From Poseidonocella sp. HB161398 (GTDB taxonomy: Bacteria > Pseudomonadota > Alphaproteobacteria > Rhodobacterales > Rhodobacteraceae), in the NCBI RefSeq assembly GCF_005870025.1, contig NZ_VATA01000037.1, positions 1-64,000 on the forward strand: 64,000 nt of DNA. The letters are read 5' to 3'. The translations under genes and the position numbers were made by a program. The notes beneath the pieces are model-generated. The model saw only the letters and a program-made list of their open reading frames with translations. It searched no databases and was not told the origin of the DNA. Shown piece by piece: positions 9,501-17,592 of this stretch (position 1 is the first letter of the stretch; each line of letters opens with the position of its first letter).

Positions 9501-9514
9501 ACAGGGAGCAGAAC

Positions 9515-10570
9515 ATGCTGAAGACGACGATTCTGTCTGCGACGATCCTTTCCGCCGCGCTCGGAGCGCCTGCCCTGGCCGCCGGGAAGACCGATTTCAA
9601 GGTGGCCTGGTCCATCTATGTGGGCTGGATGCCCTGGGGCTATCTCTCCGACTCGGGGATCATGGACAAATGGGCGGAGAAATACGGCATCTCCGTCGAT
9701 ATCGTGCAGATCAACGACTATGTCGAATCCATCAACCAGTACACGGCCGGCGCATTCGACGGGGTGGTCGCGACCAACATGGACACGCTGTCGATTCCCG
9801 CAGGCGGCGGCGTCGACACCACAGCGCTGATCATCGGCGACTATTCCGACGGCAATGACGCGGTGATCCTCAAGGGCGAGGGGTCCGTGGCCGATCTCGC
9901 CGGGCAGAAGGTCAACCTGGTGGAGCTGTCGGTCTCCCACTACCTGCTGGCCCGCGCGCTCGAGAGCGCGGGGCTGGCCGAGGCCGATCTCGACGGGGTG
10001 GTGAACACCTCGGATGCCGACATGATCGCCGCCTTTGCCGCGCCCGAAGTGACCGCGGTCGTCACCTGGAACCCGCTGGTCTCGGAAATCCTCGGCGCCA
10101 ACCCCGACGCCGCGAACATCTTCGACAGCTCGATGATCCCCGGCGAGATCCTCGATCTGATGGTGGTCAATACCGCGACGCTGGCCGACAATCCCGATTT
10201 CGGCAAGGCGCTGGCGGGGGCCTGGTACGAGGTGATGGGGCTGATGGCCGCGGGCGACGAGGCCGCGCTCGGCGCGATGGCCGAAGCCTCGGGCACCGAT
10301 CTGGAGGGCTACAAGGCCCAGCTTGCCGCCACGCGCATGTTCTACGACCCGGCCGAGGCCGTCGCCCAGGCCGAAAGCCCCGAGCTGCCCGCCACCATGA
10401 CCAGCGTCGCGGATTTCCTGTTCGACAAGGGCATCCTCGGCGTCGGCGCCCCCTCGGCGGATTTCATCGGCGTCGAATATCCCGGCGGCACGGTTACCGG
10501 CGATGCCGGCAATGTCCAGTTCCGCTTCGACGCCACCTACATGCAGATGGCCGCGGAAGGCAGCCTCTGA
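9515..10570 (+). CDS. Guanidine-type ABC transporter, substrate-binding protein
   Basis: A 351-residue periplasmic binding protein with a clear signal peptide (cleavage near ALAAG). It belongs to the NMT1/nitrate-taurine fold subgroup often annotated as 'urea carboxylase-associated' or 'putative urea' binder (KVAWSIYVGWMPWGYL; DTLSIPAGGGVDTTALI). The start at 9515 is preceded by AGGGAGCA; an in-frame ATG at 9491 has no ribosome site. The riboswitch upstream and the hydrolase downstream make guanidine the likely ligand; urea is the older alternative reading. Confidence 0.85.
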   Translation: MLKTTILSATILSAALGAPALAAGKTDFKVAWSIYVGWMPWGYLSDSGIMDKWAEKYGISVDIVQINDYVESINQYTAGAFDGVVATNMDTLSIPAGGGVDTTALIIGDYSDGNDAVILKGEGSVADLAGQKVNLVELSVSHYLLARALESAGLAEADLDGVVNTSDADMIAAFAAPEVTAVVTWNPLVSEILGANPDAANIFDSSMIPGEILDLMVVNTATLADNPDFGKALAGAWYEVMGLMAAGDEAALGAMAEASGTDLEGYKAQLAATRMFYDPAEAVAQAESPELPATMTSVADFLFDKGILGVGAPSADFIGVEYPGGTVTGDAGNVQFRFDATYMQMAAEGSL

Positions 10571-10578
10571 CCTGTCCC

Positions 10579-10600
10579 GTCCCGGCCCCCGCGCCGGGAC
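10579..10600 (+). terminator. Intercistronic hairpin after the binding-protein gene
   Basis: An 8-bp perfect stem (GTCCCGGC / GCCGGGAC) with a 6-nt loop between the binding-protein stop and the permease. It probably shapes the ratio of binding protein to permease. Confidence 0.6.
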
Positions 10601-10621
10601 CTCCCCGACCGGAGATTGCCC

Positions 10622-11434
10622 ATGCGCCTGATCAACCGCGTTCCCTCGCGGCCCACGGCCCTGCTTCTGGCCGCCCTGCCCTTCGCCGCGATCCTCGCCG
10701 CCTATGCGATCGGCTCCGAGATCCGCCTCGCCGCCAACCCCGCGGACAAGCTTCTGCCCGCGCTCGACACGATCCGCGCCACCGCCGTGCGCCTCTTCAC
10801 CGAGGCCGACAAGCGCTCGGGCGAGATCCTGCTCTGGCAGGACACTTTCGCCAGCCTGCGCCGTCTCTTCCTCGGGGTGGGCATCGCCGCGGCCCTGTCG
10901 CTGTCGATCGGCATGGCGGTCGGGCTGCTGCCCTATGCCAGGAAGAGCCTGACCGGCTTCGTCGCCGTCCTGTCGATGGTGCCGCCGCTGGCGCTGCTGC
11001 CGATCCTCTTCATCGTCTTCGGCCTCGGCGAGGTCTCGAAGGTCGTGCTGATCGTCATCGGCATCACCCCCTTCATGACCCGCGATCTCAGCCAGCGCGT
11101 GCTCGACATCCCGGTCGAGCAGATCGTCAAGGCCCAGACCCTCGGCGCCTCCTCCTTCGTGATCGCGCTGCGCGTGGCGCTGCCGCAGGTGCTGCCGCGG
11201 CTGATCTCCGCCGTGCGGCTGTCGCTGGGCTCCGCCTGGCTCTTCCTGATCGCCGCCGAGGCGGTGGCGGCGGATGTCGGACTCGGCTACCGCATCTTCC
11301 TGGTGCGCCGCTATCTCGCGATGGACATCATCCTGACCTACGTGATCTGGATCACCCTCCTCGCCTTCCTCATCGACTGGGTGCTCAAGCGGATCTCGGA
11401 GCGCGCCTTCCCCTGGATGGGAGCGGGCCTGTGA
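10622..11434 (+). CDS. Guanidine-type ABC transporter permease
   Basis: A 270-residue BPD_transp_1 permease of the nitrate/taurine (SsuC/TauC) type, with about six hydrophobic segments and the ATPase-docking EAA-like loop (VKAQTLGASSFVIALRVALP). The ATG at 10622 follows CGGAG by 7 nt; an in-frame TTG lies 6 bp earlier. It works with the flanking binding protein and ATPase in the riboswitch-led operon. Confidence 0.85.
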   Translation: MRLINRVPSRPTALLLAALPFAAILAAYAIGSEIRLAANPADKLLPALDTIRATAVRLFTEADKRSGEILLWQDTFASLRRLFLGVGIAAALSLSIGMAVGLLPYARKSLTGFVAVLSMVPPLALLPILFIVFGLGEVSKVVLIVIGITPFMTRDLSQRVLDIPVEQIVKAQTLGASSFVIALRVALPQVLPRLISAVRLSLGSAWLFLIAAEAVAADVGLGYRIFLVRRYLAMDIILTYVIWITLLAFLIDWVLKRISERAFPWMGAGL

Positions 11435-11606
11435 CCGCCGCGCCCGTTCCCGCAGCGGCCCGGCCCTGTTCCGGGCCATGCCGCCTGCCCGCAGGACCCA
11501 TGGCGCTGGCTCCCTCAGACGGCACGGGGCCCGCGGGGCGGCGCCCCCGCGCGCAGCCTTCGCCGTCCCGGCCCTTCCGCAGGCCCCAAGGACAGGAGAC
11601 CCGCCC

Positions 11607-12377
11607 ATGAGCTTCGTCACCGCCCGCGACATCTGGCAGTCCTATGACGGCCGGCCGATCCTCGAGCGCGTCAATCTCGATGTCGAGGAGGGCGAGTTCA
11701 TCTCCATCGTCGGCGCCTCCGGCTGCGGCAAGTCCACCTTCCTGCGCCTCCTCTTGGCGCAGGAGCAGCCGACCCGCGGCGCGATCCGCATCGAGGGCGG
11801 CCCCCGCGCCCGAGAGCCCGGCCGCGAGCGCGGCGTCGTCTTCCAGCGCTACTCGGTCTTCCCGCACATGACCGTGCGCGACAACATCGTCGCGGGCGAG
11901 GCCTTCGACACCGCCTGGGGCCGGTTCCGCGGCGCCAGGCTGAAGGCCGCCCGCGAGCGCGCCGATGCCATCCTGGAGCGCATCGGCCTCTCCCATGTGG
12001 CGCAGACCTACCCCGCCACGCTCTCGGGCGGCATGCAGCAGCGGCTGGCCATCGGCCAGGCGCTGGCCGCGCGGCCCAGGATCCTGCTTCTCGACGAGCC
12101 CTTCGGCGCGCTCGATCCGGGCACCCGCATCCAGATGCACGACTTCCTGACCGAGCTGCGCGCCGAGAGCCCGATGACCGTCTTCATGGTCACCCATGAC
12201 CTCGGCGAGGGCTTCAAGCTCGGCGACCGGGTGCTGGTCTTCGACAAGCCGCGCTGGGACCCGCAGGACCCGGCCGCCTTCGGCGCGACCATCACCTACG
12301 ATTTCGACGCCCGCCAGGGCGGCATCCCCTTCCAGGGGCTGCTCGACAGGTACCCCTCGCTCCGCGCCGCGGAGTGA
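11607..12377 (+). CDS. Guanidine-type ABC transporter ATPase
   Basis: A 256-residue ATPase of the nitrate/taurine ABC family. Walker A is GASGCGKST, the signature is LSGGMQQR, Walker B is ILLLDEPFGALD, and the switch His is in VTHD. The ATG at 11607 follows CAGGAGA; upstream codons in the same frame look non-coding. It lies 172 bp after the permease and 95 bp before the hydrolase, all on one strand. Confidence 0.85.
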   Translation: MSFVTARDIWQSYDGRPILERVNLDVEEGEFISIVGASGCGKSTFLRLLLAQEQPTRGAIRIEGGPRAREPGRERGVVFQRYSVFPHMTVRDNIVAGEAFDTAWGRFRGARLKAARERADAILERIGLSHVAQTYPATLSGGMQQRLAIGQALAARPRILLLDEPFGALDPGTRIQMHDFLTELRAESPMTVFMVTHDLGEGFKLGDRVLVFDKPRWDPQDPAAFGATITYDFDARQGGIPFQGLLDRYPSLRAAE

Positions 12378-12472
12378 ACCCACGGACCGCGCGCGACCCC
12401 GGACCCTCCGCGCGGACCTCGCCAAGGTCCGGATCCCAAAGGGGCAGACGCCCCGACATGATGGAGACAGCG

Positions 12473-13726
12473 ATGTTTTCAGACCCCAGAGCGACCCGGT
12501 CGCACCATCCCCAGGACGCCCTGGCCCGCCATGCCGCGCGGGGCCGCCGCGCCCATCACCCGGATCTGACCAAGCTGCTCGGCTGGAAGGCGATGATGAA
12601 GGAGGGCGAGCTGCCCGAGGGCCGCTGGGACGAGGAGCGCCGCTGGGCGCTGCGCATGGGCCTCACCGGCGCGGACTCGATCGAGGACAAGTCGATCCCG
12701 ACCTTCGCGCGGGGCGAGCTGCCGCATTACGCGGGCATCAACACCTTCCTCAAGGCGCCCTATGCCGAGGACGTGCTGGAGGTCGCCCATTACGACGCGA
12801 CCGTGCTCGGCATCCCCTTCGACGGCGGCACGACCTACCGTTCGGGCACCCGCTTCGGCCCGCAGGGGCTGCGCAAGATCTCGGCGATCTACACCCCCTA
12901 CAACTACGAGATGGGCGTCGACCTGCGCGAGCAGATGACGCTCTGCGACGCCGGCGACGTCTTCACCATCCCGGCCAATATCGAGAAGAGCTTCGACCAG
13001 ATCAGCCGCGCGGTCAGCCATGTCTTCAGCTCGGGCAGCTTCCCGGTGATGATCGGCGGCGACCATTCGATCGGCTTCCCCTGCGTGCGCGGCATCGCCG
13101 AATGCACCTCGAAGAAGATCGGCATCGTGCATTTCGACCGCCATGCCGACATCCAGGAAAAGGACCTGGACGAGCGGATGCACACCACGCCCTGGTTCCA
13201 CTCGACGAACCTGCCGAACGTGCCCGCCAAGAACCTGGTCCAGGTCGGCATCGGCGGCTGGCAGGTCCCGCGCGAGGCGGTGAAGGTCGCCCGCGAGCGC
13301 GAGACCAACATCATCACCATGTCCGACATGGAGCGGATGGGCGTCGACCGCACCGCCGAGATGGCGCTGGAGATGGCCTGGGACGGGGTCGACATGGTCT
13401 ACATGTCCTTCGACATCGATAGCATCGACTGCGGCTTCGTCCCTGGCACCGGCTGGCCCGAACCGGGCGGCTTCCTGCCGCGCGAGGCGCTGGCGCTGGC
13501 CTCCAAGGTCGCGGCCGAAGGGCTCTGCGGCATGGAGCTGGTCGAGGTCGCCCCGCCCTACGACACCTCCGACATCACTGCGCTGATGGGCACGCGGGTG
13601 ATCGTCGACGTGCTCGGCTCGATGGTCGCGGCCGGGACGATGGGCAAGCACAAGGCGCATATCGACAAGCCGGTCGCGATCCCGCATGGCGAGTTCTCCG
13701 GCAACCGCTGGTCGAACAAGCAATGA
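12473..13726 (+). CDS. gdmH: GdmH-type guanidine hydrolase (ureohydrolase family)
   Basis: A 417-residue member of the arginase/agmatinase fold. The binuclear metal ligands are intact: His198 (GGDHS), Asp222-x-His224-x-Asp226 (HFDRHAD), Asp314 and Asp316 (SFDIDSID), with GTGWPEPGG following. A roughly 90-residue N-terminal extension makes it much longer than agmatinases (about 300-320 aa) and closer to the Ni-dependent guanidine hydrolase of Synechocystis (about 390 aa). Expected reaction: guanidine plus water to urea plus ammonium. The guanidine-I riboswitch and importer upstream support this over agmatinase or guanidinobutyrase. The ATG at 12473 has ATGGAGA in front; in-frame ATGs at 12458 and 12461 are possible. 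Confidence 0.8.
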   Translation: MFSDPRATRSHHPQDALARHAARGRRAHHPDLTKLLGWKAMMKEGELPEGRWDEERRWALRMGLTGADSIEDKSIPTFARGELPHYAGINTFLKAPYAEDVLEVAHYDATVLGIPFDGGTTYRSGTRFGPQGLRKISAIYTPYNYEMGVDLREQMTLCDAGDVFTIPANIEKSFDQISRAVSHVFSSGSFPVMIGGDHSIGFPCVRGIAECTSKKIGIVHFDRHADIQEKDLDERMHTTPWFHSTNLPNVPAKNLVQVGIGGWQVPREAVKVARERETNIITMSDMERMGVDRTAEMALEMAWDGVDMVYMSFDIDSIDCGFVPGTGWPEPGGFLPREALALASKVAAEGLCGMELVEVAPPYDTSDITALMGTRVIVDVLGSMVAAGTMGKHKAHIDKPVAIPHGEFSGNRWSNKQ

Positions 13727-13792
13727 GCCGCGCGATTTCCCGCATCCGCCGCGCCGCCGTCCCGGCGCGGCCCAGGGCAGAAGGGGCAGAGC

Positions 13793-14275
13793 ATGCCGCA
13801 TGACCACCCGCACGGCCACCACCACCATCACGGCCATTCCGACGGCCACGGCCACGCGCATGGCCATGCCCATGGTCCCGGCCACAACCATGCCCATGGC
13901 GAGCATCTGCGGTCGCATATGCATGCCCATGACGAGGCCGCCGATCTGCAGGTGCTGGCCACGCAGTTCATCGACGGCTTCGTGCAGGCGGCGGACAAGC
14001 AGGCCTATCTGCGCCTCGCGGGCGTGCCCTTCGAGAAGCCCGGCGCCGGCGGCGCCACCGCGCTCAAGCTCGTCGATGTCGAGCTGAAGACCGAATGGCA
14101 GGTCGGCACCGCCTCGCCCTCCTTCGGCTCGCGCGAGCTCAGCTACCTGCCCTTCCCGGGGCCGATGATCACCGACCGCACCAACATGGCGCTGGTCTAT
14201 GTCTCCATGGACGAGAAAGTCGTGACCGATATCCGCGACGTCCTGATGTCCCGCAAAGCGGAGTTCGACAAATGA
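13793..14275 (+). CDS. His-rich protein, candidate nickel-handling factor
   Basis: A 160-residue protein I do not recognise. Residues 3-46 contain 21 histidines among Gly, Ala and Asp, a strong divalent-metal sink as seen at the ends of HypB, UreE and SlyD. Residues about 50-160 form a compact domain without Cys, P-loop or signal peptide (KLVDVELKTEWQVG; RELSYLPFPGPM). It follows gdmH by 66 bp with a good ribosome site (AAGGGGCAG). Characterised GdmH needs the HypA/HypB-like chaperones GhaA/GhaB; none is present here, so this protein may store or deliver Ni (inference). Confidence 0.75.
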   Translation: MPHDHPHGHHHHHGHSDGHGHAHGHAHGPGHNHAHGEHLRSHMHAHDEAADLQVLATQFIDGFVQAADKQAYLRLAGVPFEKPGAGGATALKLVDVELKTEWQVGTASPSFGSRELSYLPFPGPMITDRTNMALVYVSMDEKVVTDIRDVLMSRKAEFDK

Positions 14276-14427
14276 AGACCCTCTCTGCCGCCCTCGCCGC
14301 GCTGCTGCCGCTGCCCGCCCTCGCCCACGGGGCGGAGGCCGCGCATCTGCATCCCCATGGCGGCCTGGTCGCGGTCCTGGCCGTCGCGGCCGCCGCAGGA
14401 GTCCTGCTCCTACGCCGCCGCTCCTGA
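14272..14427 (+). CDS. Small His-containing membrane peptide
   Basis: A 51-residue ORF starting inside the stop of the His-rich gene (ATGA). It has a signal peptide (MKTLSAALAALLPLPALAHG), a short linker with five His (HGAEAAHLHPHGG), a transmembrane helix (LVAVLAVAAAAGVLLL) and an RRR cytoplasmic tail. A periplasmic metal-binding role linked to nickel supply is a guess from composition and coupling. It closes the guanidine operon before a terminator. Confidence 0.65.
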   Translation: MKTLSAALAALLPLPALAHGAEAAHLHPHGGLVAVLAVAAAAGVLLLRRRS

Positions 14428-14434
14428 CGGACCT

Positions 14435-14462
14435 GCCCCGGACCGCAAAGCGGATCCGGGGC
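14435..14462. terminator. Terminator hairpin between convergent genes
   Basis: A long GC-rich stem (CCCCGGA-CCGC / GCGG-A-TCCGGGG, one bulged base) with a 3-nt AAA loop, just after the 51-residue gene and before the 3' end of the SRPBCC gene. It can serve both strands. Confidence 0.65.
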
Positions 14463-14475
14463 CTCCCCGGCCGGG

Positions 14476-14898
14476 CTAGCCGGCCTCCGCCGCCATCTTC
14501 GCTTCGACATGGCGGGCGAAATTGTCGAGGATCGCCTGCCAGCCCTGGCGCTGCATCTCGGCGGGATGCTCGTCCTCGGGATCGAAGACCTCGCGCACCA
14601 GCGTTCCCCCCGGAGCTGGCTGAAACCAGACCTTCAGACGACGGCCGCCGAAAGTCGATTCGATCAGGCTCATCTCCTCGATCCGCACGAACGTCCCCTC
14701 GAAATCGAAGCCCGTGCTGCCATCCCTGGCCTCCATCCGCGACCGGAAGCGTCCTCCGGGCACCAGATCCAGCTCGGCATGGGTCGTGTGCCAGTCCGGA
14801 GAGGCCGCATTCCATTCCAGGATGTCCCCCGGGGTCGTCCAGCAGGCCCAGACCGTCTCCACTGGCGCGTGCACCAGCGTCTCCACTGCAATCTGCAT
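14476..14898 (-). CDS. SRPBCC / AHSA1-domain protein
   Basis: A 140-residue START-like protein of the activator-of-Hsp90 homology family: N-terminal VETLVHAPVETVWACWT, central PGGRFRSRMEARDGS, and a C-terminal amphipathic helix (GWQAILDNFARHVEA). The fold has a deep hydrophobic cavity for small ligands; bacterial members rarely have known function. The start at 14898 is set by a run of GGAGG repeats just upstream. It is transcribed towards the guanidine operon, divergent from the ectoine hydrolase gene. Confidence 0.85.
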   Translation of the reverse strand: MQIAVETLVHAPVETVWACWTTPGDILEWNAASPDWHTTHAELDLVPGGRFRSRMEARDGSTGFDFEGTFVRIEEMSLIESTFGGRRLKVWFQPAPGGTLVREVFDPEDEHPAEMQRQGWQAILDNFARHVEAKMAAEAG

Positions 14899-15174
14899 GT
14901 CCTCCTCCTCCTCTGCATGCGGCGCCATGCTACGCGGAGCGGGGGCGCTTGGGAACTGCCGGCGGGCGCTGCGGGCGGCGTTCCGCCCAGAGATCGGCCC
15001 GGAGCCCCGCCTGCGCGAAGCGCCCAAGCTTTCGGCAGCCCGCCCCGCCCCGGCCATGGCTTGCCGCCGTTAACCGGTTTCGAGTTGACCCTGCCGCAGC
15101 CGCCTCCACGATTGGAGGCCGGTGCCCGCGGATCCGCCCCGCCGCGACTGGTTTCAAGCAAGGACGAGTGCCCC

Positions 15175-16359
15175 ATGCCGATAGAGAACGCGCCCTTTTC
15201 CCGGAGCGAATACGACCGGCGCCTCCGCCAGACCCGCGAGACCATGGCCGATCTGGGCATCGACGTGCTCTTCGTCACCAATCCGTCGAACCAGTACTGG
15301 CTGACCGGCTATGACGGCTGGTCCTTCTATGTCCACCAAGGGGTGATCCTGCCGCTCGAGGGCGATCCCTACTGGTGGGGCCGCTTCATGGACGCCAATG
15401 GCGCGCGCCGCACGGTCTGGATGGAGGACGACCATATCCTGCCCTATCCCGACCGCTACGTGCAGTCCGCCGACAGCCATCCGATGGAGGATCTGGCCTC
15501 GCATCTGCGGATCATGGGCTATGGCAACAAGCGCATCGGCGTCGAGATGGAGACCTATTTCTTCTCCGCCCGCGCCTTCACCACGCTGGCCGAATGCCTG
15601 CCCGCGGCCGAGATGATGGACGCCTCGAGCCTGGTCAACTGGCAGCGGCTGGTGAAGTCGGAGGAGGAGCTCGGCTTCATGCGCCGCGCCGCGCGGATAT
15701 CCGAGCTGGTGATCGACCGCGCCGTCGAGCTGGCCGAGCCCGGCATGAAGAAGCACGTGCTGGTCGGCGAGCTCTACAAGACCGCCGTGACCGGCGAGGC
15801 CGACAGCTGGGGCGACTATCCGGCGATCGTGCCGCTGCTGCCCTCGGGCAGGGACGCCTCGGCGCCGCACCTGACCTGGAACGGCGAGGCGCTGAAGAAG
15901 GGAGAGGCGACCTTCATCGAGCAGTCGGGCTGCTACCGGCGCTACCACGCGCCGCTCTGCCGGACGATCTTCTTCGGCAAGCCGCCGCAATACATGGCCG
16001 ATGCCGCCGCCGCGCTGACCGAGGGGCTGAATGCCGGGATCGAGGTGGCGCGCCCCGGCAACCGCGCCTGCGACATCGCCCGCGCGCTCGACGCCGAGCT
16101 CGCCCGGGTCGGCATCGAGCGGCCGAACCGCTGCGGCTATGCGGTGGGGTTGAGCTATCCGCCGGATTGGGGTGAACATACCGTCAGCCTGCGCGCCTAT
16201 GACGAGACGGTGCTAGAGCCGGGGATGACCTTCCATTTCATGCCCGGCCTGTGGATGGAGGACTGGGGCATGGAAACCACGGAGACGATCCTGATCCGCG
16301 AGGACGGCCCGGCCGAGACCCTGTCGAACGTGCCGCGCAAGCTCTTCGTGAAGGACTGA
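15175..16359 (+). CDS. doeA: Ectoine hydrolase-like M24 peptidase-fold enzyme (DoeA/EutD)
   Basis: A 394-residue protein with an N-terminal creatinase domain and a C-terminal pita-bread (M24) domain. The motifs ITGYDGWSFYVHQ-like (LTGYDGWSFYVHQ), DANGARRT and GCYRRYHAPLCRT are typical of DoeA/EutD. The usual first metal aspartates of M24 peptidases are replaced in that last block, also as in DoeA. Expected reaction: ring opening of ectoine to N-acetyl-diaminobutyrate. The ATG at 15175 follows AAGGACG; the frame is open upstream but non-coding. Next gene 6 bp on is a deacetylase, consistent with the second step. Ectoine specificity is inferred. Confidence 0.72.
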   Translation: MPIENAPFSRSEYDRRLRQTRETMADLGIDVLFVTNPSNQYWLTGYDGWSFYVHQGVILPLEGDPYWWGRFMDANGARRTVWMEDDHILPYPDRYVQSADSHPMEDLASHLRIMGYGNKRIGVEMETYFFSARAFTTLAECLPAAEMMDASSLVNWQRLVKSEEELGFMRRAARISELVIDRAVELAEPGMKKHVLVGELYKTAVTGEADSWGDYPAIVPLLPSGRDASAPHLTWNGEALKKGEATFIEQSGCYRRYHAPLCRTIFFGKPPQYMADAAAALTEGLNAGIEVARPGNRACDIARALDAELARVGIERPNRCGYAVGLSYPPDWGEHTVSLRAYDETVLEPGMTFHFMPGLWMEDWGMETTETILIREDGPAETLSNVPRKLFVKD

Positions 16360-16365
16360 CGCACA

Positions 16366-17505
16366 ATGACGACACTCGACCTCTGCCGCCGCTATCTCGG
16401 CGAGCTGATCGCCTTTCCGACGGTCTCCTCGCAATCGAACCTGGCCGCGATCCACTGGATCGCAGACCGGCTCGAGGCGGAAGGGGCCGAGGTGGAGATC
16501 ATGGCCGATGCCAGCGGGACCAAGGCCAATCTCTACGCCGTTCTCGGCGGCGGCGGGCCGGGCGGGATCCTGCTTTCGGGCCATTCCGACGTGGTGCCGG
16601 TCGCCGACCAGGACTGGACCGGGGATCCCTTTGCCATGGACGAGCGCGAGGGCCGGCTCTACGGCCGCGGCAGCTGCGACATGAAGGGGTTCATCGCCGC
16701 CTGCCTGGCCTCGCTGGAGACGCTGAAGGCCTGCGGCCGCCCGGTGCATTTCGCCTTCACCCATGACGAGGAGGTCGGCTGCCTCGGCGCGCAGTCTCTG
16801 GTCGAGGTGCTGAAGACCCGCGAGGTGCTGCCGCAGCTCGCCATCATCGGCGAGCCGACGATGATGCAGGTGATCGAGGGCCACAAGGGCTGCTGCGAAT
16901 ACACCGTGACCTTCGAGGGCACGGCCGGGCACGGCTCCGCCCCCGAGCTGGGCGTGAACGCGGTGGAATATGCCAGCCGCTATATCGGCCGCCTGCTGGA
17001 GCTGCGCCAGGCGCTGATGGACCGCGCCCCGGCCGGATCGCGCTTCGATCCGCCCTGGAGCACGATCAATGTCGGCGGGCTGCATGGCGGGGTGGCGCAT
17101 AACGTGATCGCCAGCCGCGCGGTGCTCGAGTGGGAGACCCGGCCGGTGGTGCCCGAGGATCTGGACTTCGTGAAGCGCGAGATCGCGGCCTTCGCAGGCG
17201 ACGTGCTGCTGCCCGAGATGCGCCGGGTCGCCACCGCGGCGGACATCTCCACCGAGACGATCGGCGAGGTGGTCGGGCTGACCCCGATGGCGGAAAACGC
17301 GGCGCGCGACCTGGTGCTGAAGCTGACCGGCGGCAATGGCGCGGGGGTGGTGCCCTTCGGCACCGAGGCCGGGCTGTTCCAGTCGCTCGGCATGGATGCG
17401 GTGATCTGCGGCCCGGGCTCGATCGAGCAGGCGCACAAGGCCGACGAATATGTCAGCCTCGAGCAGCTCGGGCTCTGCCTGGGCCTGCTGGCGCGGCTGG
17501 GCTGA
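16366..17505 (+). CDS. argE: ArgE-like M20 deacetylase
   Basis: A 379-residue M20 metallohydrolase close to acetylornithine deacetylase. Metal/catalytic blocks are GHSDVVPV, GRGSCDMKGF, DEEVG with the catalytic Glu, and IIGEPT, with the dimerisation domain in the middle. It removes acetyl groups from N-acetylated diamino acids. It is 6 bp from the DoeA-like gene, so it may act on N-acetyl-2,4-diaminobutyrate in place of the usual DoeB family (inference); arginine biosynthesis is the alternative. Confidence 0.8.
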   Translation: MTTLDLCRRYLGELIAFPTVSSQSNLAAIHWIADRLEAEGAEVEIMADASGTKANLYAVLGGGGPGGILLSGHSDVVPVADQDWTGDPFAMDEREGRLYGRGSCDMKGFIAACLASLETLKACGRPVHFAFTHDEEVGCLGAQSLVEVLKTREVLPQLAIIGEPTMMQVIEGHKGCCEYTVTFEGTAGHGSAPELGVNAVEYASRYIGRLLELRQALMDRAPAGSRFDPPWSTINVGGLHGGVAHNVIASRAVLEWETRPVVPEDLDFVKREIAAFAGDVLLPEMRRVATAADISTETIGEVVGLTPMAENAARDLVLKLTGGNGAGVVPFGTEAGLFQSLGMDAVICGPGSIEQAHKADEYVSLEQLGLCLGLLARLG

Positions 17506-17555
17506 GCGCGGCGGCCCGGAGCGCGCGCGCGCCCCGGAACGCCCCCTCACCCCGG

Positions 17556-17580
17556 CCCTCTCCCCCGGCGGGGGAGAGGG
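17556..17580. terminator. Perfect palindromic hairpin, bidirectional terminator or REP-like element
   Basis: CCCTCTCCCCC and GGGGGAGAGGG form a perfect 11-bp stem with a 3-nt GGC loop, between the convergent argE-like and TRAP binding-protein genes. The flanking CCCCTCACCCCGGCCCTC is typical of dispersed palindromic units in many proteobacterial genomes. Confidence 0.7.
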
Positions 17581-17592
17581 AGGGCGGTCCGC

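Noticed and set aside
5669-11632. Very long open frame on the minus strand (nearly 2,000 codons)
   Set aside because: It lies opposite rhaK, the glutaminase and the guanidine transporter genes, which have clear motifs. Its product is Gly/Arg/His-rich low-complexity sequence, the usual by-product of GC-rich codon bias.
12473-13726. Agmatinase as the product name of the ureohydrolase
   Set aside because: The fold is shared, but the long N-terminal extension, guanidine-I riboswitch and adjacent importer fit guanidine hydrolase better.
17506-17592. CRISPR-like or repeat-array reading of the CCCTCTCCCCC palindrome
   Set aside because: Only one copy is present; it is a single hairpin between convergent genes.
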